Shown: positions 16,849 to 28,619 of the stretch, one piece after another
How positions within the stretch are numbered: position 1 is the stretch's first letter
Layout: each line of letters starts with the position of its first letter
Source of the DNA: Caulobacteraceae bacterium
Lineage (GTDB): Bacteria; Pseudomonadota; Alphaproteobacteria; Caulobacterales; Caulobacteraceae
Length of the DNA stretch: 64,000 bases
Assembly: GCA_027489335.1 (NCBI GenBank)
Contig: JAIXZX010000002.1
Location: 144,219-208,218, forward strand
Direction of reading: 5' to 3'
The notes under the pieces: generated by a model
The model's input: the letters and a program-made list of their open reading frames with translations, nothing else
What the model was told of the DNA's origin: nothing
Databases searched by the model: none
Translations under genes and position numbers: made by a program

Positions 16849-17361
16849 CTATCGGAACCGCACATCGGCGTCATCGAACCTGTCGATCAGCCGGTGTGCA
16901 AACGGATACAGCAGGATTGTGGCGAGGAATTGCCACAGCATGGCCAGCAGGTTCGGCGTCGCCCGCGCATCAAGCTGGGTGACCAGAAAGCCCACCGTCT
17001 GGGCCACCGAGCAGGCCGCGGCGAACCAGATCCACATCATCGGCCGGCTCTGCCCCACCATCATGTTTCGCGCCCCGAGCACCGCGCCATAGGCCACCAG
17101 CAGGGACAGCGCCCAAAGCCCAAGCGGTCCGCCCCAGAAGATATCCAGGAACAGTCCCATGACCAGCACCCCGAACGGCGCGACCATGGAGGGCCTGATC
17201 ATCGCCCAGGCGAAGGCCGGCGCCATGCAAAAAATGGGCTCAGGCAGACCCCAGCCGAAGACCCGGATCGGGAGGCTGAAGAGAATGGTGGCGGCCATGC
17301 ACTGGAGCATCGGCGCGCCGAGCCAGCGCCAGGGATCAAGCCGCGTCGCCGTCAGGCTCAA
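16849..17361 (-). CDS. mreD: Rod-shape-determining protein MreD
   Basis: A 170-residue membrane protein with about five hydrophobic helices, in the invariant position between mreC and mrdA. MreD links the MreB/MreC scaffold to the RodA-PBP2 wall synthase. The conserved feature is the segment FGVLVMGLFLDIFWGGPLGL, matching the family pattern of a Gly-Leu-Phe-Leu-Asp motif followed by a PLG turn. The start overlaps the mreC stop by four bases. Confidence 0.93.
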   Translation of the reverse strand: MSLTATRLDPWRWLGAPMLQCMAATILFSLPIRVFGWGLPEPIFCMAPAFAWAMIRPSMVAPFGVLVMGLFLDIFWGGPLGLWALSLLVAYGAVLGARNMMVGQSRPMMWIWFAAACSVAQTVGFLVTQLDARATPNLLAMLWQFLATILLYPFAHRLIDRFDDADVRFR

Positions 17362-18491
17362 AAGACCGGCTCCTCGACCGGCGGCGGCGCGGCGACTTCA
17401 GGCGCGGGCGCAGGCTGGCTCGACGCTGGACGCGGCGCAGGCGAAGCCTTCGCGGCCGGCGCCTTGGGCGCGGGGCTCTTGGGGGCCGGCGCCTTGGCCG
17501 CAGGCGGGCGGGCGGTCGGCGCGGACGTTGCGGGCGATGCAGGCGCTGGCGTGGGTGCTGGCGGCGGCGGCGACGTCACGCCCACCGTCGGCAGGACGCC
17601 GTCGGCGGGCGGCTCGCTGCGGGCGTTGAGCTCGTCCTGGTCCACCAGTTGAGAGAAGTCCTCAAACAGCAGGATGCGCACGAAGTCGATGGCGCCGGCC
17701 TCGGAGCTCAAGACCACCCGCCAGGCGCCGTCGACGCCCTTGACGGCGACGCCCACCGGCAGACCGCGGGGCATCAGCCCCCCGTCCCCGGAGGTGACGA
17801 TCCGGTCGCCCGCCTTCACCGGGTCGTGGCCGCGGAGATATTCGAGCTTGGGATTGGGGCCCCCGTCCCCGGCCAAAATAGCCCGGGCGTTGGTTCGATC
17901 GACCATGACCGGCGTGCGCGAGGCGATATCGGTGAGCAGCAGGACGCGGCTCGCGCCCCGGGTCACGCCGACCACCCGGCCGACGAGGCCATATTCGCTC
18001 ATCACCGGATTGCCCACCTGCACCTGCCGCTCGCGGCCGGCATTGGCCAGCCGGGTGTTGGCGAAGGGCCCCCGGGAGTCGCTGACCACTCGGGCCGAGA
18101 CCATGGGAATCGGCGGATCGGTCTGGAGGCCCAGCAGGTCGCGGTACCGCTCGTTCAGATCCCGCAAGCCCAGGACCTCCTGGCGCAGCTGGGCGGCCTC
18201 TTCCAGCTCGGCGCGCAGCCGGCGGTTCTCGGAGACGGCGAAAAAGTACTGGCTGATCCCGTCTGAGAGGGCGCCGAACCAGTGGACGGGCGCCGACACC
18301 ACCCCGGAGACCGGCGCGGCCACGGCGTCGCTGACCTCGCGGGTCACGCCATAGGCCTCGTTGCGTAGGGTCTCACGGCGGTCGCCAAGCAGCAGCGTCA
18401 CGGCCACGACGACGGCGACGACCAGGGCGACGCCGGCCGTCCAGACCAGCGGCACCCGAATTTCACCCAGAGGATTGTCCCGGAAGGACAC
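17358..18491 (-). CDS. mreC: Rod-shape-determining protein MreC
   Basis: A 377-residue bitopic protein: a short cytoplasmic N-terminus, one membrane helix (about residues 14-34), a coiled coil around residues 70-115 (FFAVSENRRLRAELEEAAQL) and a periplasmic double beta-barrel domain containing ARVVSDSRGPFANT and GLVGRVVGVTRGASRVLLL. MreC activates PBP2. The last 80 or so residues are an Ala/Pro/Lys-rich disordered tail, common in Caulobacterales MreC proteins. The gene lies 64 bases downstream of mreB. Confidence 0.95.
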   Translation of the reverse strand: MSFRDNPLGEIRVPLVWTAGVALVVAVVVAVTLLLGDRRETLRNEAYGVTREVSDAVAAPVSGVVSAPVHWFGALSDGISQYFFAVSENRRLRAELEEAAQLRQEVLGLRDLNERYRDLLGLQTDPPIPMVSARVVSDSRGPFANTRLANAGRERQVQVGNPVMSEYGLVGRVVGVTRGASRVLLLTDIASRTPVMVDRTNARAILAGDGGPNPKLEYLRGHDPVKAGDRIVTSGDGGLMPRGLPVGVAVKGVDGAWRVVLSSEAGAIDFVRILLFEDFSQLVDQDELNARSEPPADGVLPTVGVTSPPPPAPTPAPASPATSAPTARPPAAKAPAPKSPAPKAPAAKASPAPRPASSQPAPAPEVAAPPPVEEPVF

Positions 18492-18555
18492 CTAAGATCG
18501 TCTCCCCGCCAGAGGCAATTGGGCTGTGGCCGTACCGTCTTCGATCAAGCAAGTC

Positions 18556-19737
<1,182 letters not shown>

Positions 19738-19889
19738 TCAAGGCTTATTCACCTAACGCCCCGAGACCAGCGTTCTGCGCCCGTGCAGGGACCCCGAAAT
19801 TCAACCGCCAGGGGATCTGGCCGCGCGCGCGTGACGCAGCGGGTTGAGCGGTTGTCGGAAGCGATTCTGCCGGCTCGGGCGCTCCGCCC

Positions 19890-20771
19890 CTAGCCGAGCG
19901 CCGTCAGAATCACCCCAAGAGCGGTGGCGGTTCCGGCCAGGATCTGACGCAGACTCAAGGTCTCATGGAACAGGCGGCGGCCGGCCGCCGCGGCGATCGG
20001 CGCTTCGATGACGCCCACCGCGCGGACCATGCCGGCCGGCGCCAGCGCCAGCGCCGAGAACCAGCAGGCCGAGGCCGCCGCCCCGAAGAAGCCGGCGCCC
20101 AGGGAGGGCCGCCAGGCCCGCGCCACCGCCCGCAAGGCCTGCGGACGGGCGATGGCCAGCCAGGCCCCCAGGACGAGGGTCTGCAGGGTCTGGGCGACGC
20201 AGACGGCGGCCGTGGCCGCATAGATCGGATAGTCCGGCTCCAGCGCGAGCCCCGCCTGGCGATAGCCGTTCAGCGCCACGGCGAAGGCCGCGCCAGACGC
20301 CAGGCCGAGCGCACTGCCGACCAACGCCCCGCGCGAGGCCGCCCGTCCCGGCCAGGACAGGGCCGCAAGGCCCGTCGTGGTCAGGGCGACGCCGGCCCAG
20401 GCCTGGAGGCCCATCTGATCGCCGAACAGCGCCAGCCCCATCAGCGCGGCCAGCGGCAGGGAGGCCTGCTGCATGAAGGTGGCCACAGCAAAGCCGGACC
20501 GCTTCATGGCGCCCAGCAGGGCGGCGGTGGCCAGCACCTGACCAAGGGCCCCGGCGCTGACCGTGATCCAGAATCTGGGCGTCGCGGTGGGGTCAGCCCC
20601 AGGGGTCAGGATGGCGACCACGGCGAAAATGGCCAGGGCGAACGGCAGGCCGAACAGGAAGCGGACCAGGGTTGCGCCCCACGGCCCAGCCTCGGCCATC
20701 AAGCCGCGCTGCAGGGCGTTGCGCGCCACCTGAAGCGGCGCGGCGGCGATCGTCAGGGCGATCCAGAGCAT
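19890..20771 (-). CDS. EamA/DMT-family transporter
   Basis: A 293-residue membrane protein with about ten helices arranged as two EamA repeats, the usual architecture of drug/metabolite exporters. The second half contains AGMVRAVGVIEAPIAAAAGR and LSLRQILAGTATALGVILTAL, typical of the end of the second EamA repeat. The substrate is unknown. It lies 38 bases downstream of leuA on the same strand and could be read through from it. A role in exporting a branched-chain intermediate would be speculation. Confidence 0.82.
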   Translation of the reverse strand: MLWIALTIAAAPLQVARNALQRGLMAEAGPWGATLVRFLFGLPFALAIFAVVAILTPGADPTATPRFWITVSAGALGQVLATAALLGAMKRSGFAVATFMQQASLPLAALMGLALFGDQMGLQAWAGVALTTTGLAALSWPGRAASRGALVGSALGLASGAAFAVALNGYRQAGLALEPDYPIYAATAAVCVAQTLQTLVLGAWLAIARPQALRAVARAWRPSLGAGFFGAAASACWFSALALAPAGMVRAVGVIEAPIAAAAGRRLFHETLSLRQILAGTATALGVILTALG

Positions 20772-20809
20772 GGGAAATCAGGGGCGCCGGCGAAAGGCCG
20801 GCGAGCCCC

Positions 20810-22384
20810 CTAGAACCCGCTGGCGATGGCGTCGGGGGCGGTCTTTTCCTTGCGCGCGAAGAGGTTGTTCAGCGCGTTCACATAGGCCTTGGCCGAGGCG
20901 GTCAGGGTGTCGGTGTCGGCGGCCTGGCCGGTGGCGATGCGGCCATCCTCTTCCAGCCGGACCGAGACCTGGGCCTGGGCGTCGGTGCCCTCGGTCACCG
21001 CATGCACCTGGAACAGACGCAGGATGGCGGTGTGCGGCACCACCTGGTGAATGGCGTTGAACACCGCATCCACCGGGCCATCGCCTGTGGCGGTGGCGGC
21101 GCGCTCCACGCCCTCCACGGTCACGGTCAGATGGGCCTCCTGCGGGCCCTCGGTGCCGGCGATCACTCGCAGATGCTTGACCTGGATGCGGTCGGCGCCC
21201 GAGGCCAGGGCGTCGTCCACCAGGGCCACGATGTCGTCGTCGAAGACGTGCTTCTTCTTGTCGGCCAGGTCCTTGAAGCGCTGGAAGGCCTCGTTCAGGG
21301 CGTTCTGGCCCAGCTCATAGCCCAGCGCCTTCAGCTTCTCGCGGAAGGCGTGGCGGCCGGAATGCTTGCCCATGACCAGGTTGGAGCCGCCCTGCCCGAC
21401 GCTTTCCGGCGTCATGATCTCGTAGGTGCCACGGTCCTTCAGCATCCCGTCCTGGTGGATGCCGCTCTCGTGGGCGAAGGCGTTCTTGCCGACGATCGCC
21501 TTGTTGAACTGCACCGGGAAGCCGGTGATCGCCGAGACATAACGGCTGGCCCGGGTGATGTGCTGGGTCTCGGCGCCGGTGAAATAGGGCAGCCGGTCGC
21601 CGCGCACCTTAAGCGCCATGACCACTTCTTCCAGGGCCGCATTGCCGGCCCGCTCGCCGATGCCGTTGACCGCGACCTCCACCTGGCGGGCCCCGCCCTG
21701 TACGCCGGCCAGGCTGTTGGCCACGGCCAGTCCCAGGTCGTTGTGGCAGTGGGTGGACAGGATGATGTTCTCGACGCCGGGGACGTTCTCCACCAGATCG
21801 CGGAAGATGGCCTCGTATTCCGACGGGTAGGAATAGCCCACCGTGTCGGGGATGTTCACCGTCTTGGCCCCGGCCTTGATCGCGGCCTCGACGCAACGGC
21901 GCAAGAAATCCTGCTCGGTGCGGGTGGCGTCCTGCGCCGACCATTCCACGTCGTCGCACAGATTGCGCGCGTGGGTGACCGAGCGGGTGATGGCCTCCAG
22001 GATATCCTCCTGGCTCATCTTCAGAATGTGGTCCCGGTGCGAGGGGCTGGTGGACAGGAAGGTGTGAATCCGCCCCCGCTTAGCCGGACGGATCGCCTCG
22101 GCGCATCGCTCGATGTCGATGGCCGCGGCCCGGGCCAGGCCGCAGACCGTGCTCTCGGTGACGATCTCCGAGATCTGGCGCACGGCCTCGAAGTCGCCGT
22201 TGGAGGCGATGGGGAAGCCGGCCTCGATCACATCGACCCGCATCTCCTCGAGGATCTTCGCCAGCTCCAGCTTCTCCTCCAGGGACATGGAGGCGCCGGG
22301 CGACTGCTCGCCGTCGCGCATGGTGGTGTCGAAAATGATGACGCGATCGCGTTCAGACGCGGCGTTGGAAGCTTGGGAAGTCAT
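20810..22384 (-). CDS. leuA: 2-isopropylmalate synthase
   Basis: A 524-residue enzyme that condenses acetyl-CoA with 2-oxoisovalerate, the first committed step of leucine synthesis. The catalytic TIM barrel starts with [20 protein letters not shown], and [18 protein letters not shown] supplies the metal-binding His pair. [18 protein letters not shown] marks the linker subdomain. The C-terminal domain (from about residue 390) is the leucine-sensing regulatory domain, so feedback inhibition is expected. Expression is probably controlled by the leader peptide and hairpins 40-160 bases upstream. Confidence 0.95.
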   Translation of the reverse strand: MTSQASNAASERDRVIIFDTTMRDGEQSPGASMSLEEKLELAKILEEMRVDVIEAGFPIASNGDFEAVRQISEIVTESTVCGLARAAAIDIERCAEAIRPAKRGRIHTFLSTSPSHRDHILKMSQEDILEAITRSVTHARNLCDDVEWSAQDATRTEQDFLRRCVEAAIKAGAKTVNIPDTVGYSYPSEYEAIFRDLVENVPGVENIILSTHCHNDLGLAVANSLAGVQGGARQVEVAVNGIGERAGNAALEEVVMALKVRGDRLPYFTGAETQHITRASRYVSAITGFPVQFNKAIVGKNAFAHESGIHQDGMLKDRGTYEIMTPESVGQGGSNLVMGKHSGRHAFREKLKALGYELGQNALNEAFQRFKDLADKKKHVFDDDIVALVDDALASGADRIQVKHLRVIAGTEGPQEAHLTVTVEGVERAATATGDGPVDAVFNAIHQVVPHTAILRLFQVHAVTEGTDAQAQVSVRLEEDGRIATGQAADTDTLTASAKAYVNALNNLFARKEKTAPDAIASGF

Positions 22385-22421
22385 GTCAGGATCTCTTCGC
22401 GGGAGCTCATTCTAGGAAGGT

Positions 22422-22483
22422 CGGGCGGCGGGGTCATCCCCTGAGCGCCCGGCTCCGCGAGGTTTCGCGCAAGCCTACAGGGG
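22422..22483 (-). promoter_or_regulatory. Putative leucine attenuator upstream of leuA
   Basis: On the leuA sense strand two mutually exclusive structures can form. An antiterminator pairs CCCCUG (22478-22483) with CAGGGG (22438-22443), with GGCU/AGCC and CGCG/CGCG stems nested inside. A downstream hairpin pairs CGGGCG (22446-22451) with CGCCCG (22422-22427) around GGGGAUGACCCC. The two share bases 22438-22451. The antiterminator arm overlaps the last codons of a leucine-rich leader peptide, so ribosome stalling could decide between them. No real U-run follows the second hairpin, so termination might be weak or the control might act on translation. Confidence 0.55.
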
Positions 22484-22546
22484 CGCCCAGGGGCGGCTAA
22501 GCCCCAGCGGAAGGCCAAGAAGCAGGCTGTGGAAACCGTTGGTCAT
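22475..22546 (-). CDS. leuL: Leucine-rich leader peptide of leuA
   Basis: A 23-codon reading frame, ATG at 22546 to TAG at 22475, lying 90 bases upstream of leuA on the same strand. Seven of its 23 residues are leucine (positions 8, 9, 10, 12, 14, 16 and 23), and five of those codons fall within residues 8-14 (SLLLGLPLG). This is the classic form of an amino-acid attenuator leader. No strong Shine-Dalgarno sequence precedes it; the closest is GGGUAGAAAACGCCC. The stop codon falls at the foot of the antiterminator stem. The peptide itself is expected to have no other function. Confidence 0.55.
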   Translation of the reverse strand: MTNGFHSLLLGLPLGLSRPWAPL

Positions 22547-22637
22547 GGGCGTTTTCTACCCAAGAACGGGCTGGGCCGCAACGCTCTTGCGTCGAGGAGG
22601 CCAAAATCGCCCGCGAACGGCAAGAAACGTGCGTCGC

Positions 22638-23366
22638 TCAAGCCGCCGGGTCGCCCTCGCCCGCGGCCGCCTCGCGGGACTTGAGCCACTTCCGGGCGAA
22701 CCAGCCCATGAGAATCCAACCCGCGGCGATGGCGACAAGCAGGGCGATGTGGCCCACGCCGCCACCGCGCATGGCCTGGGCAATCGTGTTGCCGGCGAAA
22801 GCGGTCACCCCGATCTTGGGAATGATGCCCAGCGCGGTTCCGGCGGCGAAGTGGGTCAGGCGCATGGGCGTGACGCCGGCGGCCATATTGACCACGATGA
22901 AGGGGGCTGACGGGACCAGGCGAACGATCAGGCTGGCCCAGAAGCCGTTGCGGCCCACCAGCCGCATGAACTGGCGAACCCCCTCGCCGGCGAAGGCGTC
23001 GAGGGTGCGGGCGCCCGCCAGCCGACCGAGATAGAATCCCACCAGCGACGAGACCATGGTGCCGATCCAGCTATAGGCGAAGCCGGTCCAGGCCCCGAAC
23101 GCCACCACGGCGGCGGCGATCAGCACGAACTGCGGCACGCCGACAAAGGCCAGGATCGCGAAGGCCGCCACGGCGCTCGGCAGTGCCCAGGGACTGTGGG
23201 CGGCCATGCCCAGCCAGTGTTCGACCGTGGCCTCGCCATCAAAGCCCAGCACCTGGGCCCCGAACAGGAAGACCAGCCCCACTCCGCCAAACAGAACGAA
23301 GGAGACCGCCACGCCCCGCCAGGCGCGCGCGTCCATGTTGGTCAGGAAGCTGATCAGGCGGCGCAT
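22638..23366 (-). CDS. VTT-domain (TVP38/TMEM64, DedA-related) membrane protein
   Basis: A 242-residue inner-membrane protein with about six hydrophobic segments. The central VTT/SNARE-associated domain is recognisable from VGVPQFVLIAAAVVAFGAWT, then GTMVSSLVGFYLGRLAG, then LIVRLVPSAPFIVVNMAAGV. Homologues of this superfamily act as lipid scramblases or undecaprenyl-phosphate recyclers, but the TVP38 branch is less well defined. It lies upstream of and in line with leuA, with the leuA leader region between them. Confidence 0.85.
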   Translation of the reverse strand: MRRLISFLTNMDARAWRGVAVSFVLFGGVGLVFLFGAQVLGFDGEATVEHWLGMAAHSPWALPSAVAAFAILAFVGVPQFVLIAAAVVAFGAWTGFAYSWIGTMVSSLVGFYLGRLAGARTLDAFAGEGVRQFMRLVGRNGFWASLIVRLVPSAPFIVVNMAAGVTPMRLTHFAAGTALGIIPKIGVTAFAGNTIAQAMRGGGVGHIALLVAIAAGWILMGWFARKWLKSREAAAGEGDPAA

Positions 23367-23429
23367 GGCGCACGCCTCGCCGATCCGCGGGCGCGGGTCA
23401 AGCTAGGGCCGAGCCAGCCGCCAAGGCGA

Positions 23430-25171
<1,742 letters not shown>

Positions 25172-25177
25172 GACGTC

Positions 25178-25201
25178 GGCCCCTCCAGCGATGGAGGGGC
25201 C
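25178..25201 (+). terminator. Terminator after the aminotransferase gene
   Basis: GGCCCCTCCA and TGGAGGGGCC form a perfect ten-base stem around a GCGA tetraloop, followed by GTCATCTT. It lies six bases after the aatA stop and just before the convergent DUF2171 gene, so it may serve both strands. Confidence 0.7.
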
Positions 25202-25216
25202 GTCATCTTCCGGCTC

Positions 25217-25453
25217 TTAGGCCTTTTCGCGCCAGGACGACTTGGCGGCGTCCTTCGTCAGGTTGAGGCAGACCTTGTCGTCGGCGATCCGGTCGACCCA
25301 GGTCATCGGGATCATGTGGTGTTTCAGACCGGCGCCCATGTCGAACTTGGCCAGCTCGATCTCGGTGTCGAGGACGTGGTCGACGCGGCCCACATGACCA
25401 CCGTCCGAGCCGACGACTTCCATGTGTTCTTTGATTTCAGAGGCTTGGATCAT
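25217..25453 (-). CDS. DUF2171 (PRC-barrel-like) protein
   Basis: A 78-residue protein matching DUF2171, a small beta-barrel family related to PRC-barrel domains. The pattern is IKEHMEVVGSDGGHVGRVD, then HHMIPMTWVDRI, then VCLNLTKDAAKSSW. The function is unknown; such proteins often appear in stress-responsive sets. The ATG at 25453 has AAGGAG six bases upstream, so an in-frame extension of 45 codons is rejected. It sits downstream of the CHASE-HWE kinase gene on the opposite side of a short gap. Confidence 0.88.
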   Translation of the reverse strand: MIQASEIKEHMEVVGSDGGHVGRVDHVLDTEIELAKFDMGAGLKHHMIPMTWVDRIADDKVCLNLTKDAAKSSWREKA

Positions 25454-25508
25454 GGGGGTCTCCTTCTGAGTTCTGGAGACCAGGGAACGGCTCAACCCGC
25501 CTGGAGGT

Positions 25509-27218
25509 TCACGCCGCCGCGCCCACTGAAAGCATATCGCTGTCCACCTGGCGGGGAACGTCGAAGCTGATCGTGCAGCGCACCCCATCGGCGGCGAAGT
25601 CCAGTTTCACATCTCCATCCAGCTGATGGGCCAGACCGCCGACGATCAGGCGCGTGCCGAAGCCTCTGCGCGTCGGCGGCGCCACTGGTGGGCCATCCAT
25701 CTCGCGCCACGTCAGGGTCAGGCGCTCGGCGTCCGCGTTCAGCTCGGCCAGGACCCAGTCGAGAACGATCCTCCCTTCCGGAACTGACAGGGCGCCGTAC
25801 TTCACCGCATTGGTGGTCAGCTCATGCAGGGCCATGCCGAGCGCCACGGCGGTGTTGGGCGCCAGCCACACGGCCGGGCCCTGCATCTCGATCCGGTCGT
25901 CCGCCGGGCCGCAGTAGGGACGCAGTTCGGTCAACGCCAGTTCGGCCAGATTGGCGCCGCGCCAGCCGTCCCGGGTCAGCAGGTTGTGGGCTTGCGACAG
26001 GGCGATCAGCCGGTTCTCGAAATTGGCCCGGACGCTCTCGACATCGCCGGCCTCGCGCAGGCTCTGGGCGGCGATGGACTGCACCGTGGCCAGCGTGTTC
26101 TTCACCCGGTGGTTCAGTTCGTCGAGCAGCAGCTTCTGGCGCGCCTCGATCGCCTTGCGGGCGGAGACCTCGCGCTCGGCGGACATCCGCGCCATGCCCT
26201 GCCGCCAGGTCGCCGCGGCCACCAGCACGGTGGCGAGCACGCCGCCGAACAGGAAGGCCCAGACAAGCTGTCGCGCGGCGCTGGCCACATAGTCGGGCCC
26301 GGCTCGATAGACGACGGTCCAGCTGCCGCCGGCCACCTCCACCTCGCGGATCGCCAGCGGGCCGAAGTCCACCCACCCCGCCCCCGGGTCTGACCGGAAG
26401 AGCAGATTCTCCGGCCGCACCGGGCCGTGATAGACGGCGTAGCGATAGGGACGGTGCGAAATGGTGTCGAACACCGCCTGCAGCAGGTCGCCCGCGCGGA
26501 ACGGCGCATAGACGAAGCCGATCAGATCCTGTCGTCTGGCCTCCACCGTCGGGGGGACACGACCTCCAGCATAGACGGGCTCGTAAATGAGAAACCCCGC
26601 CTGCGGGTTTTCATCGGTCTCCTGCACCAGCCGCACCTTGCCGGACATGGCCGCCTGCCCGCTGTCCCGGGCGCGGGCCATGGCTTCGCGCCGCACGGGC
26701 TCGGCATACATGTCAAAGCCCAGGGCGAGCTGGTTTCGCTCGTCTTCCGGCTCCAGGAACAGAATGGCGTGCCGTTCGTCCTCCCCGGCCTTGGGTGGCG
26801 GCGTCAGGGTGAAGTCGGGTCGACCGGCTGCGCGCATCTCCGCCTGCAGTTGCTCGCCGCCGCCCGCCGGGATTCGGGCCGAAAAGCCGATGCCCTGGAT
26901 GCCGGGATAGAGCTCCGTCAGTTGGACCCGGTCTGCGAAGCTCCGAAACTCTTCGTAGTTGACCTGCTTGCTGGCGGCGAACAGGCCGGCGCTGGCCTGC
27001 AGCACAGCCACATAGGTCGCCAGCCGGTCGGCGATCGTGCCATTCGCCTGGTCGACCAGGGACTCAAACCGCTGTCGCTCGCGAGCTTCAGCCAGCCGCT
27101 CGATCACCAGGGCGCCGGCGGCGCTGGCGACGAGACCAAGCACCAGGATCAGGACCGGCAGGCCCGGGACCCTGGCCCTCAGGCGCGCCCACGCCGCCAT
27201 GGGAGTCGTCTTGGCCAC
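25509..27218 (-). CDS. CHASE-domain HWE-type sensor histidine kinase
   Basis: A 569-residue membrane sensor. Helix 1 spans about residues 18-40, a periplasmic CHASE domain lies at about 75-300 (FRSFADRVQLTELYPGIQGI, GFDMYAEPVRREAMARA), and helix 2 lies near 317-337. The kinase domain is of the HWE type: phospho-acceptor H370 in LDELNHRVKNTL, the N-box ALHELTTNAVKYGALS, and LTWREMDGPPVAPPTRRGFG in place of the usual G-boxes. CHASE domains bind small extracellular ligands, for example cytokinin-like compounds in plants. No response regulator lies next to it, so the partner is encoded elsewhere; HWE kinases often feed the PhyR general stress pathway. Confidence 0.9.
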   Translation of the reverse strand: MAKTTPMAAWARLRARVPGLPVLILVLGLVASAAGALVIERLAEARERQRFESLVDQANGTIADRLATYVAVLQASAGLFAASKQVNYEEFRSFADRVQLTELYPGIQGIGFSARIPAGGGEQLQAEMRAAGRPDFTLTPPPKAGEDERHAILFLEPEDERNQLALGFDMYAEPVRREAMARARDSGQAAMSGKVRLVQETDENPQAGFLIYEPVYAGGRVPPTVEARRQDLIGFVYAPFRAGDLLQAVFDTISHRPYRYAVYHGPVRPENLLFRSDPGAGWVDFGPLAIREVEVAGGSWTVVYRAGPDYVASAARQLVWAFLFGGVLATVLVAAATWRQGMARMSAEREVSARKAIEARQKLLLDELNHRVKNTLATVQSIAAQSLREAGDVESVRANFENRLIALSQAHNLLTRDGWRGANLAELALTELRPYCGPADDRIEMQGPAVWLAPNTAVALGMALHELTTNAVKYGALSVPEGRIVLDWVLAELNADAERLTLTWREMDGPPVAPPTRRGFGTRLIVGGLAHQLDGDVKLDFAADGVRCTISFDVPRQVDSDMLSVGAAA

Positions 27219-27347
27219 ATCGGCCCCCTCGCTACACCCCTTCTGACTGCCCTATTCGTCCGGGACTGTCGAGAACGGCGCCCTGGCCCCGCTTGCCCGG
27301 AGCCCGCGACTGGCGCAGGATTTCACCCACCGATGGAAAGGGTCCCC

Positions 27348-27527
27348 ATGGGCGAGATCGTCAATCTGAACAAGGTCCGCAAGGCCCGCGCCAAGGCCGC
27401 CGCCAGCGACCAGGCCAAGATCAACCGGGCGAGCCACGGCCGCACCAAGGGCCAGACCCTGGCCGAACAGCTGGAGGCCGAGCGCCAGCGCCGCAAGCTG
27501 GATCAGTCCCGCCGCGACGACGACTAG
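27348..27527 (+). CDS. DUF4169 small basic protein
   Basis: A 59-residue, strongly basic and probably helical protein: MGEIVNLNKVRKARAKAAAS at the start and a Lys/Arg/Asp-rich end (KLDQSRRDDD). This matches DUF4169, a family of very small alphaproteobacterial proteins of unknown function. The GGAAAGG stretch lies about eight bases before the ATG. The stop overlaps the convergent coq4 gene by four bases. In other genomes DUF4169 genes often neighbour a small ribbon-helix-helix gene, and one is present 0.9 kb downstream here. Confidence 0.85.
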   Translation: MGEIVNLNKVRKARAKAAASDQAKINRASHGRTKGQTLAEQLEAERQRRKLDQSRRDDD

Positions 27528-28297
27528 GCGGCCTTTGGCGCCTCGTCCCGCGCTTCGGGGGGAATGGCGTCATAGATGGTGGGCGGGGTGATGTTCAGCC
27601 GCCGACGCGCGGCGTCCAGGGGCTCGGCCATCAGAGCCTCATAGTCTTCGCCCAGTAGCCAGGCCGCCGCCTTGCCCCGCTGATAGCCCTGCCAGATCGC
27701 CCGGGCGTAGGGGTGCTTGGCCTTGCGCCCCCGCAGGGCGCCGCCCACCGCGATCAACGCCCAGCCAAGCCCTCTCGTCTGGGCGTAGGAGAAGGCCACC
27801 AGGCATCCCTCCCCCAGGCCGTCGCGGTGATAGCCGCTCAGCACATGCCAGATGTCGTGGACATCCCGGGTGCGCCGGCCAAACCACGCATAGGGATGCA
27901 TGACCTCGATGGGCTTGGCGCCCTGGCGGCTGATCTGCGCCAGACCCTCGGCTGACAGTTGCTCGCTGCGGATGAAGTCGCGATAGGCGTGGCCGACCGA
28001 GCCCTCCGGCAGGCTGTCGAGCCAGGCGTCGTCCATGAGCCGCGCCTCCAGCTCGACCCGCTCATAGGCGATGCGACCGCCCTGCGGGGTCTCCAGCAGG
28101 CGCTGATAGCCCCAGGCCGAGGCGCCGCCGTTCAGGGCGCGCATGATCTCAAAGACCTGGACGGTGTCTTCCTTGTCCGCCAGCAGCCGGCGGAGCGCCC
28201 TCAGGGCCGCGCCCCATTGCAGGCGGGGCTTGGGCAGGCGCTGGGGCGCGGGCGCCCGTGCGGTATGGGGGGCGTAGCTGTCGGTGGCGAGGCTCAT
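27524..28297 (-). CDS. Ubiquinone biosynthesis protein Coq4-like
   Basis: A 257-residue protein of the Coq4 family. The conserved metal-binding pattern HD-x2-H-x11-E is exact: the HD and H lie in RDVHDIWHVLSGYHRDG, and the glutamate comes 11 residues later in LGEGCL. In mitochondria Coq4 supports ubiquinone head-group modification, and a role in oxidative decarboxylation of the ring has been reported for the family. Bacterial copies are mostly uncharacterised. I prefer the ATG at 28297, six bases after GGGAG, over the one at 28303 that abuts it. It is convergent with the DUF4169 gene. Confidence 0.88.
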   Translation of the reverse strand: MSLATDSYAPHTARAPAPQRLPKPRLQWGAALRALRRLLADKEDTVQVFEIMRALNGGASAWGYQRLLETPQGGRIAYERVELEARLMDDAWLDSLPEGSVGHAYRDFIRSEQLSAEGLAQISRQGAKPIEVMHPYAWFGRRTRDVHDIWHVLSGYHRDGLGEGCLVAFSYAQTRGLGWALIAVGGALRGRKAKHPYARAIWQGYQRGKAAAWLLGEDYEALMAEPLDAARRRLNITPPTIYDAIPPEARDEAPKAA

Positions 28298-28397
28298 GAC
28301 CATCTCCCGTGTCGCCGGACAAAGATGACGCCGGCGTCAGGCTCAATCAATGGCCTGCGAACCTTGCCGCCACGTTTCCCGTGCGCAAGAAAGGCCC

Positions 28398-28619
28398 ATG
28401 GCGCGCCTGAAGAAGCGATCAATCCTGCTGGCCGGCCACGCCACCTCGGTGGCGCTGGAGCCCGCCTTCTGGGCGGCTCTGGAGGACGTGGCCACAGAAC
28501 GCGGCCTCAGCCTGGCCGCCCTGGTCACCGAGATCGACCTGGCCCGCGGGGACCAGGGTCTGGCCTCATCCTGCCGGCTGGCGGTGCTGAACCATCTGAT
28601 CGCGGAAAGACGCCCCTAG
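28398..28619 (+). CDS. Ribbon-helix-helix DNA-binding domain protein
   Basis: A 73-residue protein made of a single ribbon-helix-helix-like domain: KKRSILLAGHATSVALEPAF (strand), WAALEDVATERGLSLAALVTE (helices) and SSCRLAVLNHLIAERR. Homologues are sometimes mislabelled as sulfotransferases in databases. The chosen ATG matches the family N-terminus; a frame starting at 28350 would add 16 residues without homology. It overlaps the convergent deacylase gene by four bases. Its target is unknown, and it has no toxin partner in view. Confidence 0.83.
   Translation: MARLKKRSILLAGHATSVALEPAFWAALEDVATERGLSLAALVTEIDLARGDQGLASSCRLAVLNHLIAERRP

Noticed and set aside
15058..17652. 864-codon plus-strand frame opposite mrdA, mreD and mreC
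   Set aside because: It is a chance open frame opposite three unmistakable genes; no domain, start signal or sensible composition.
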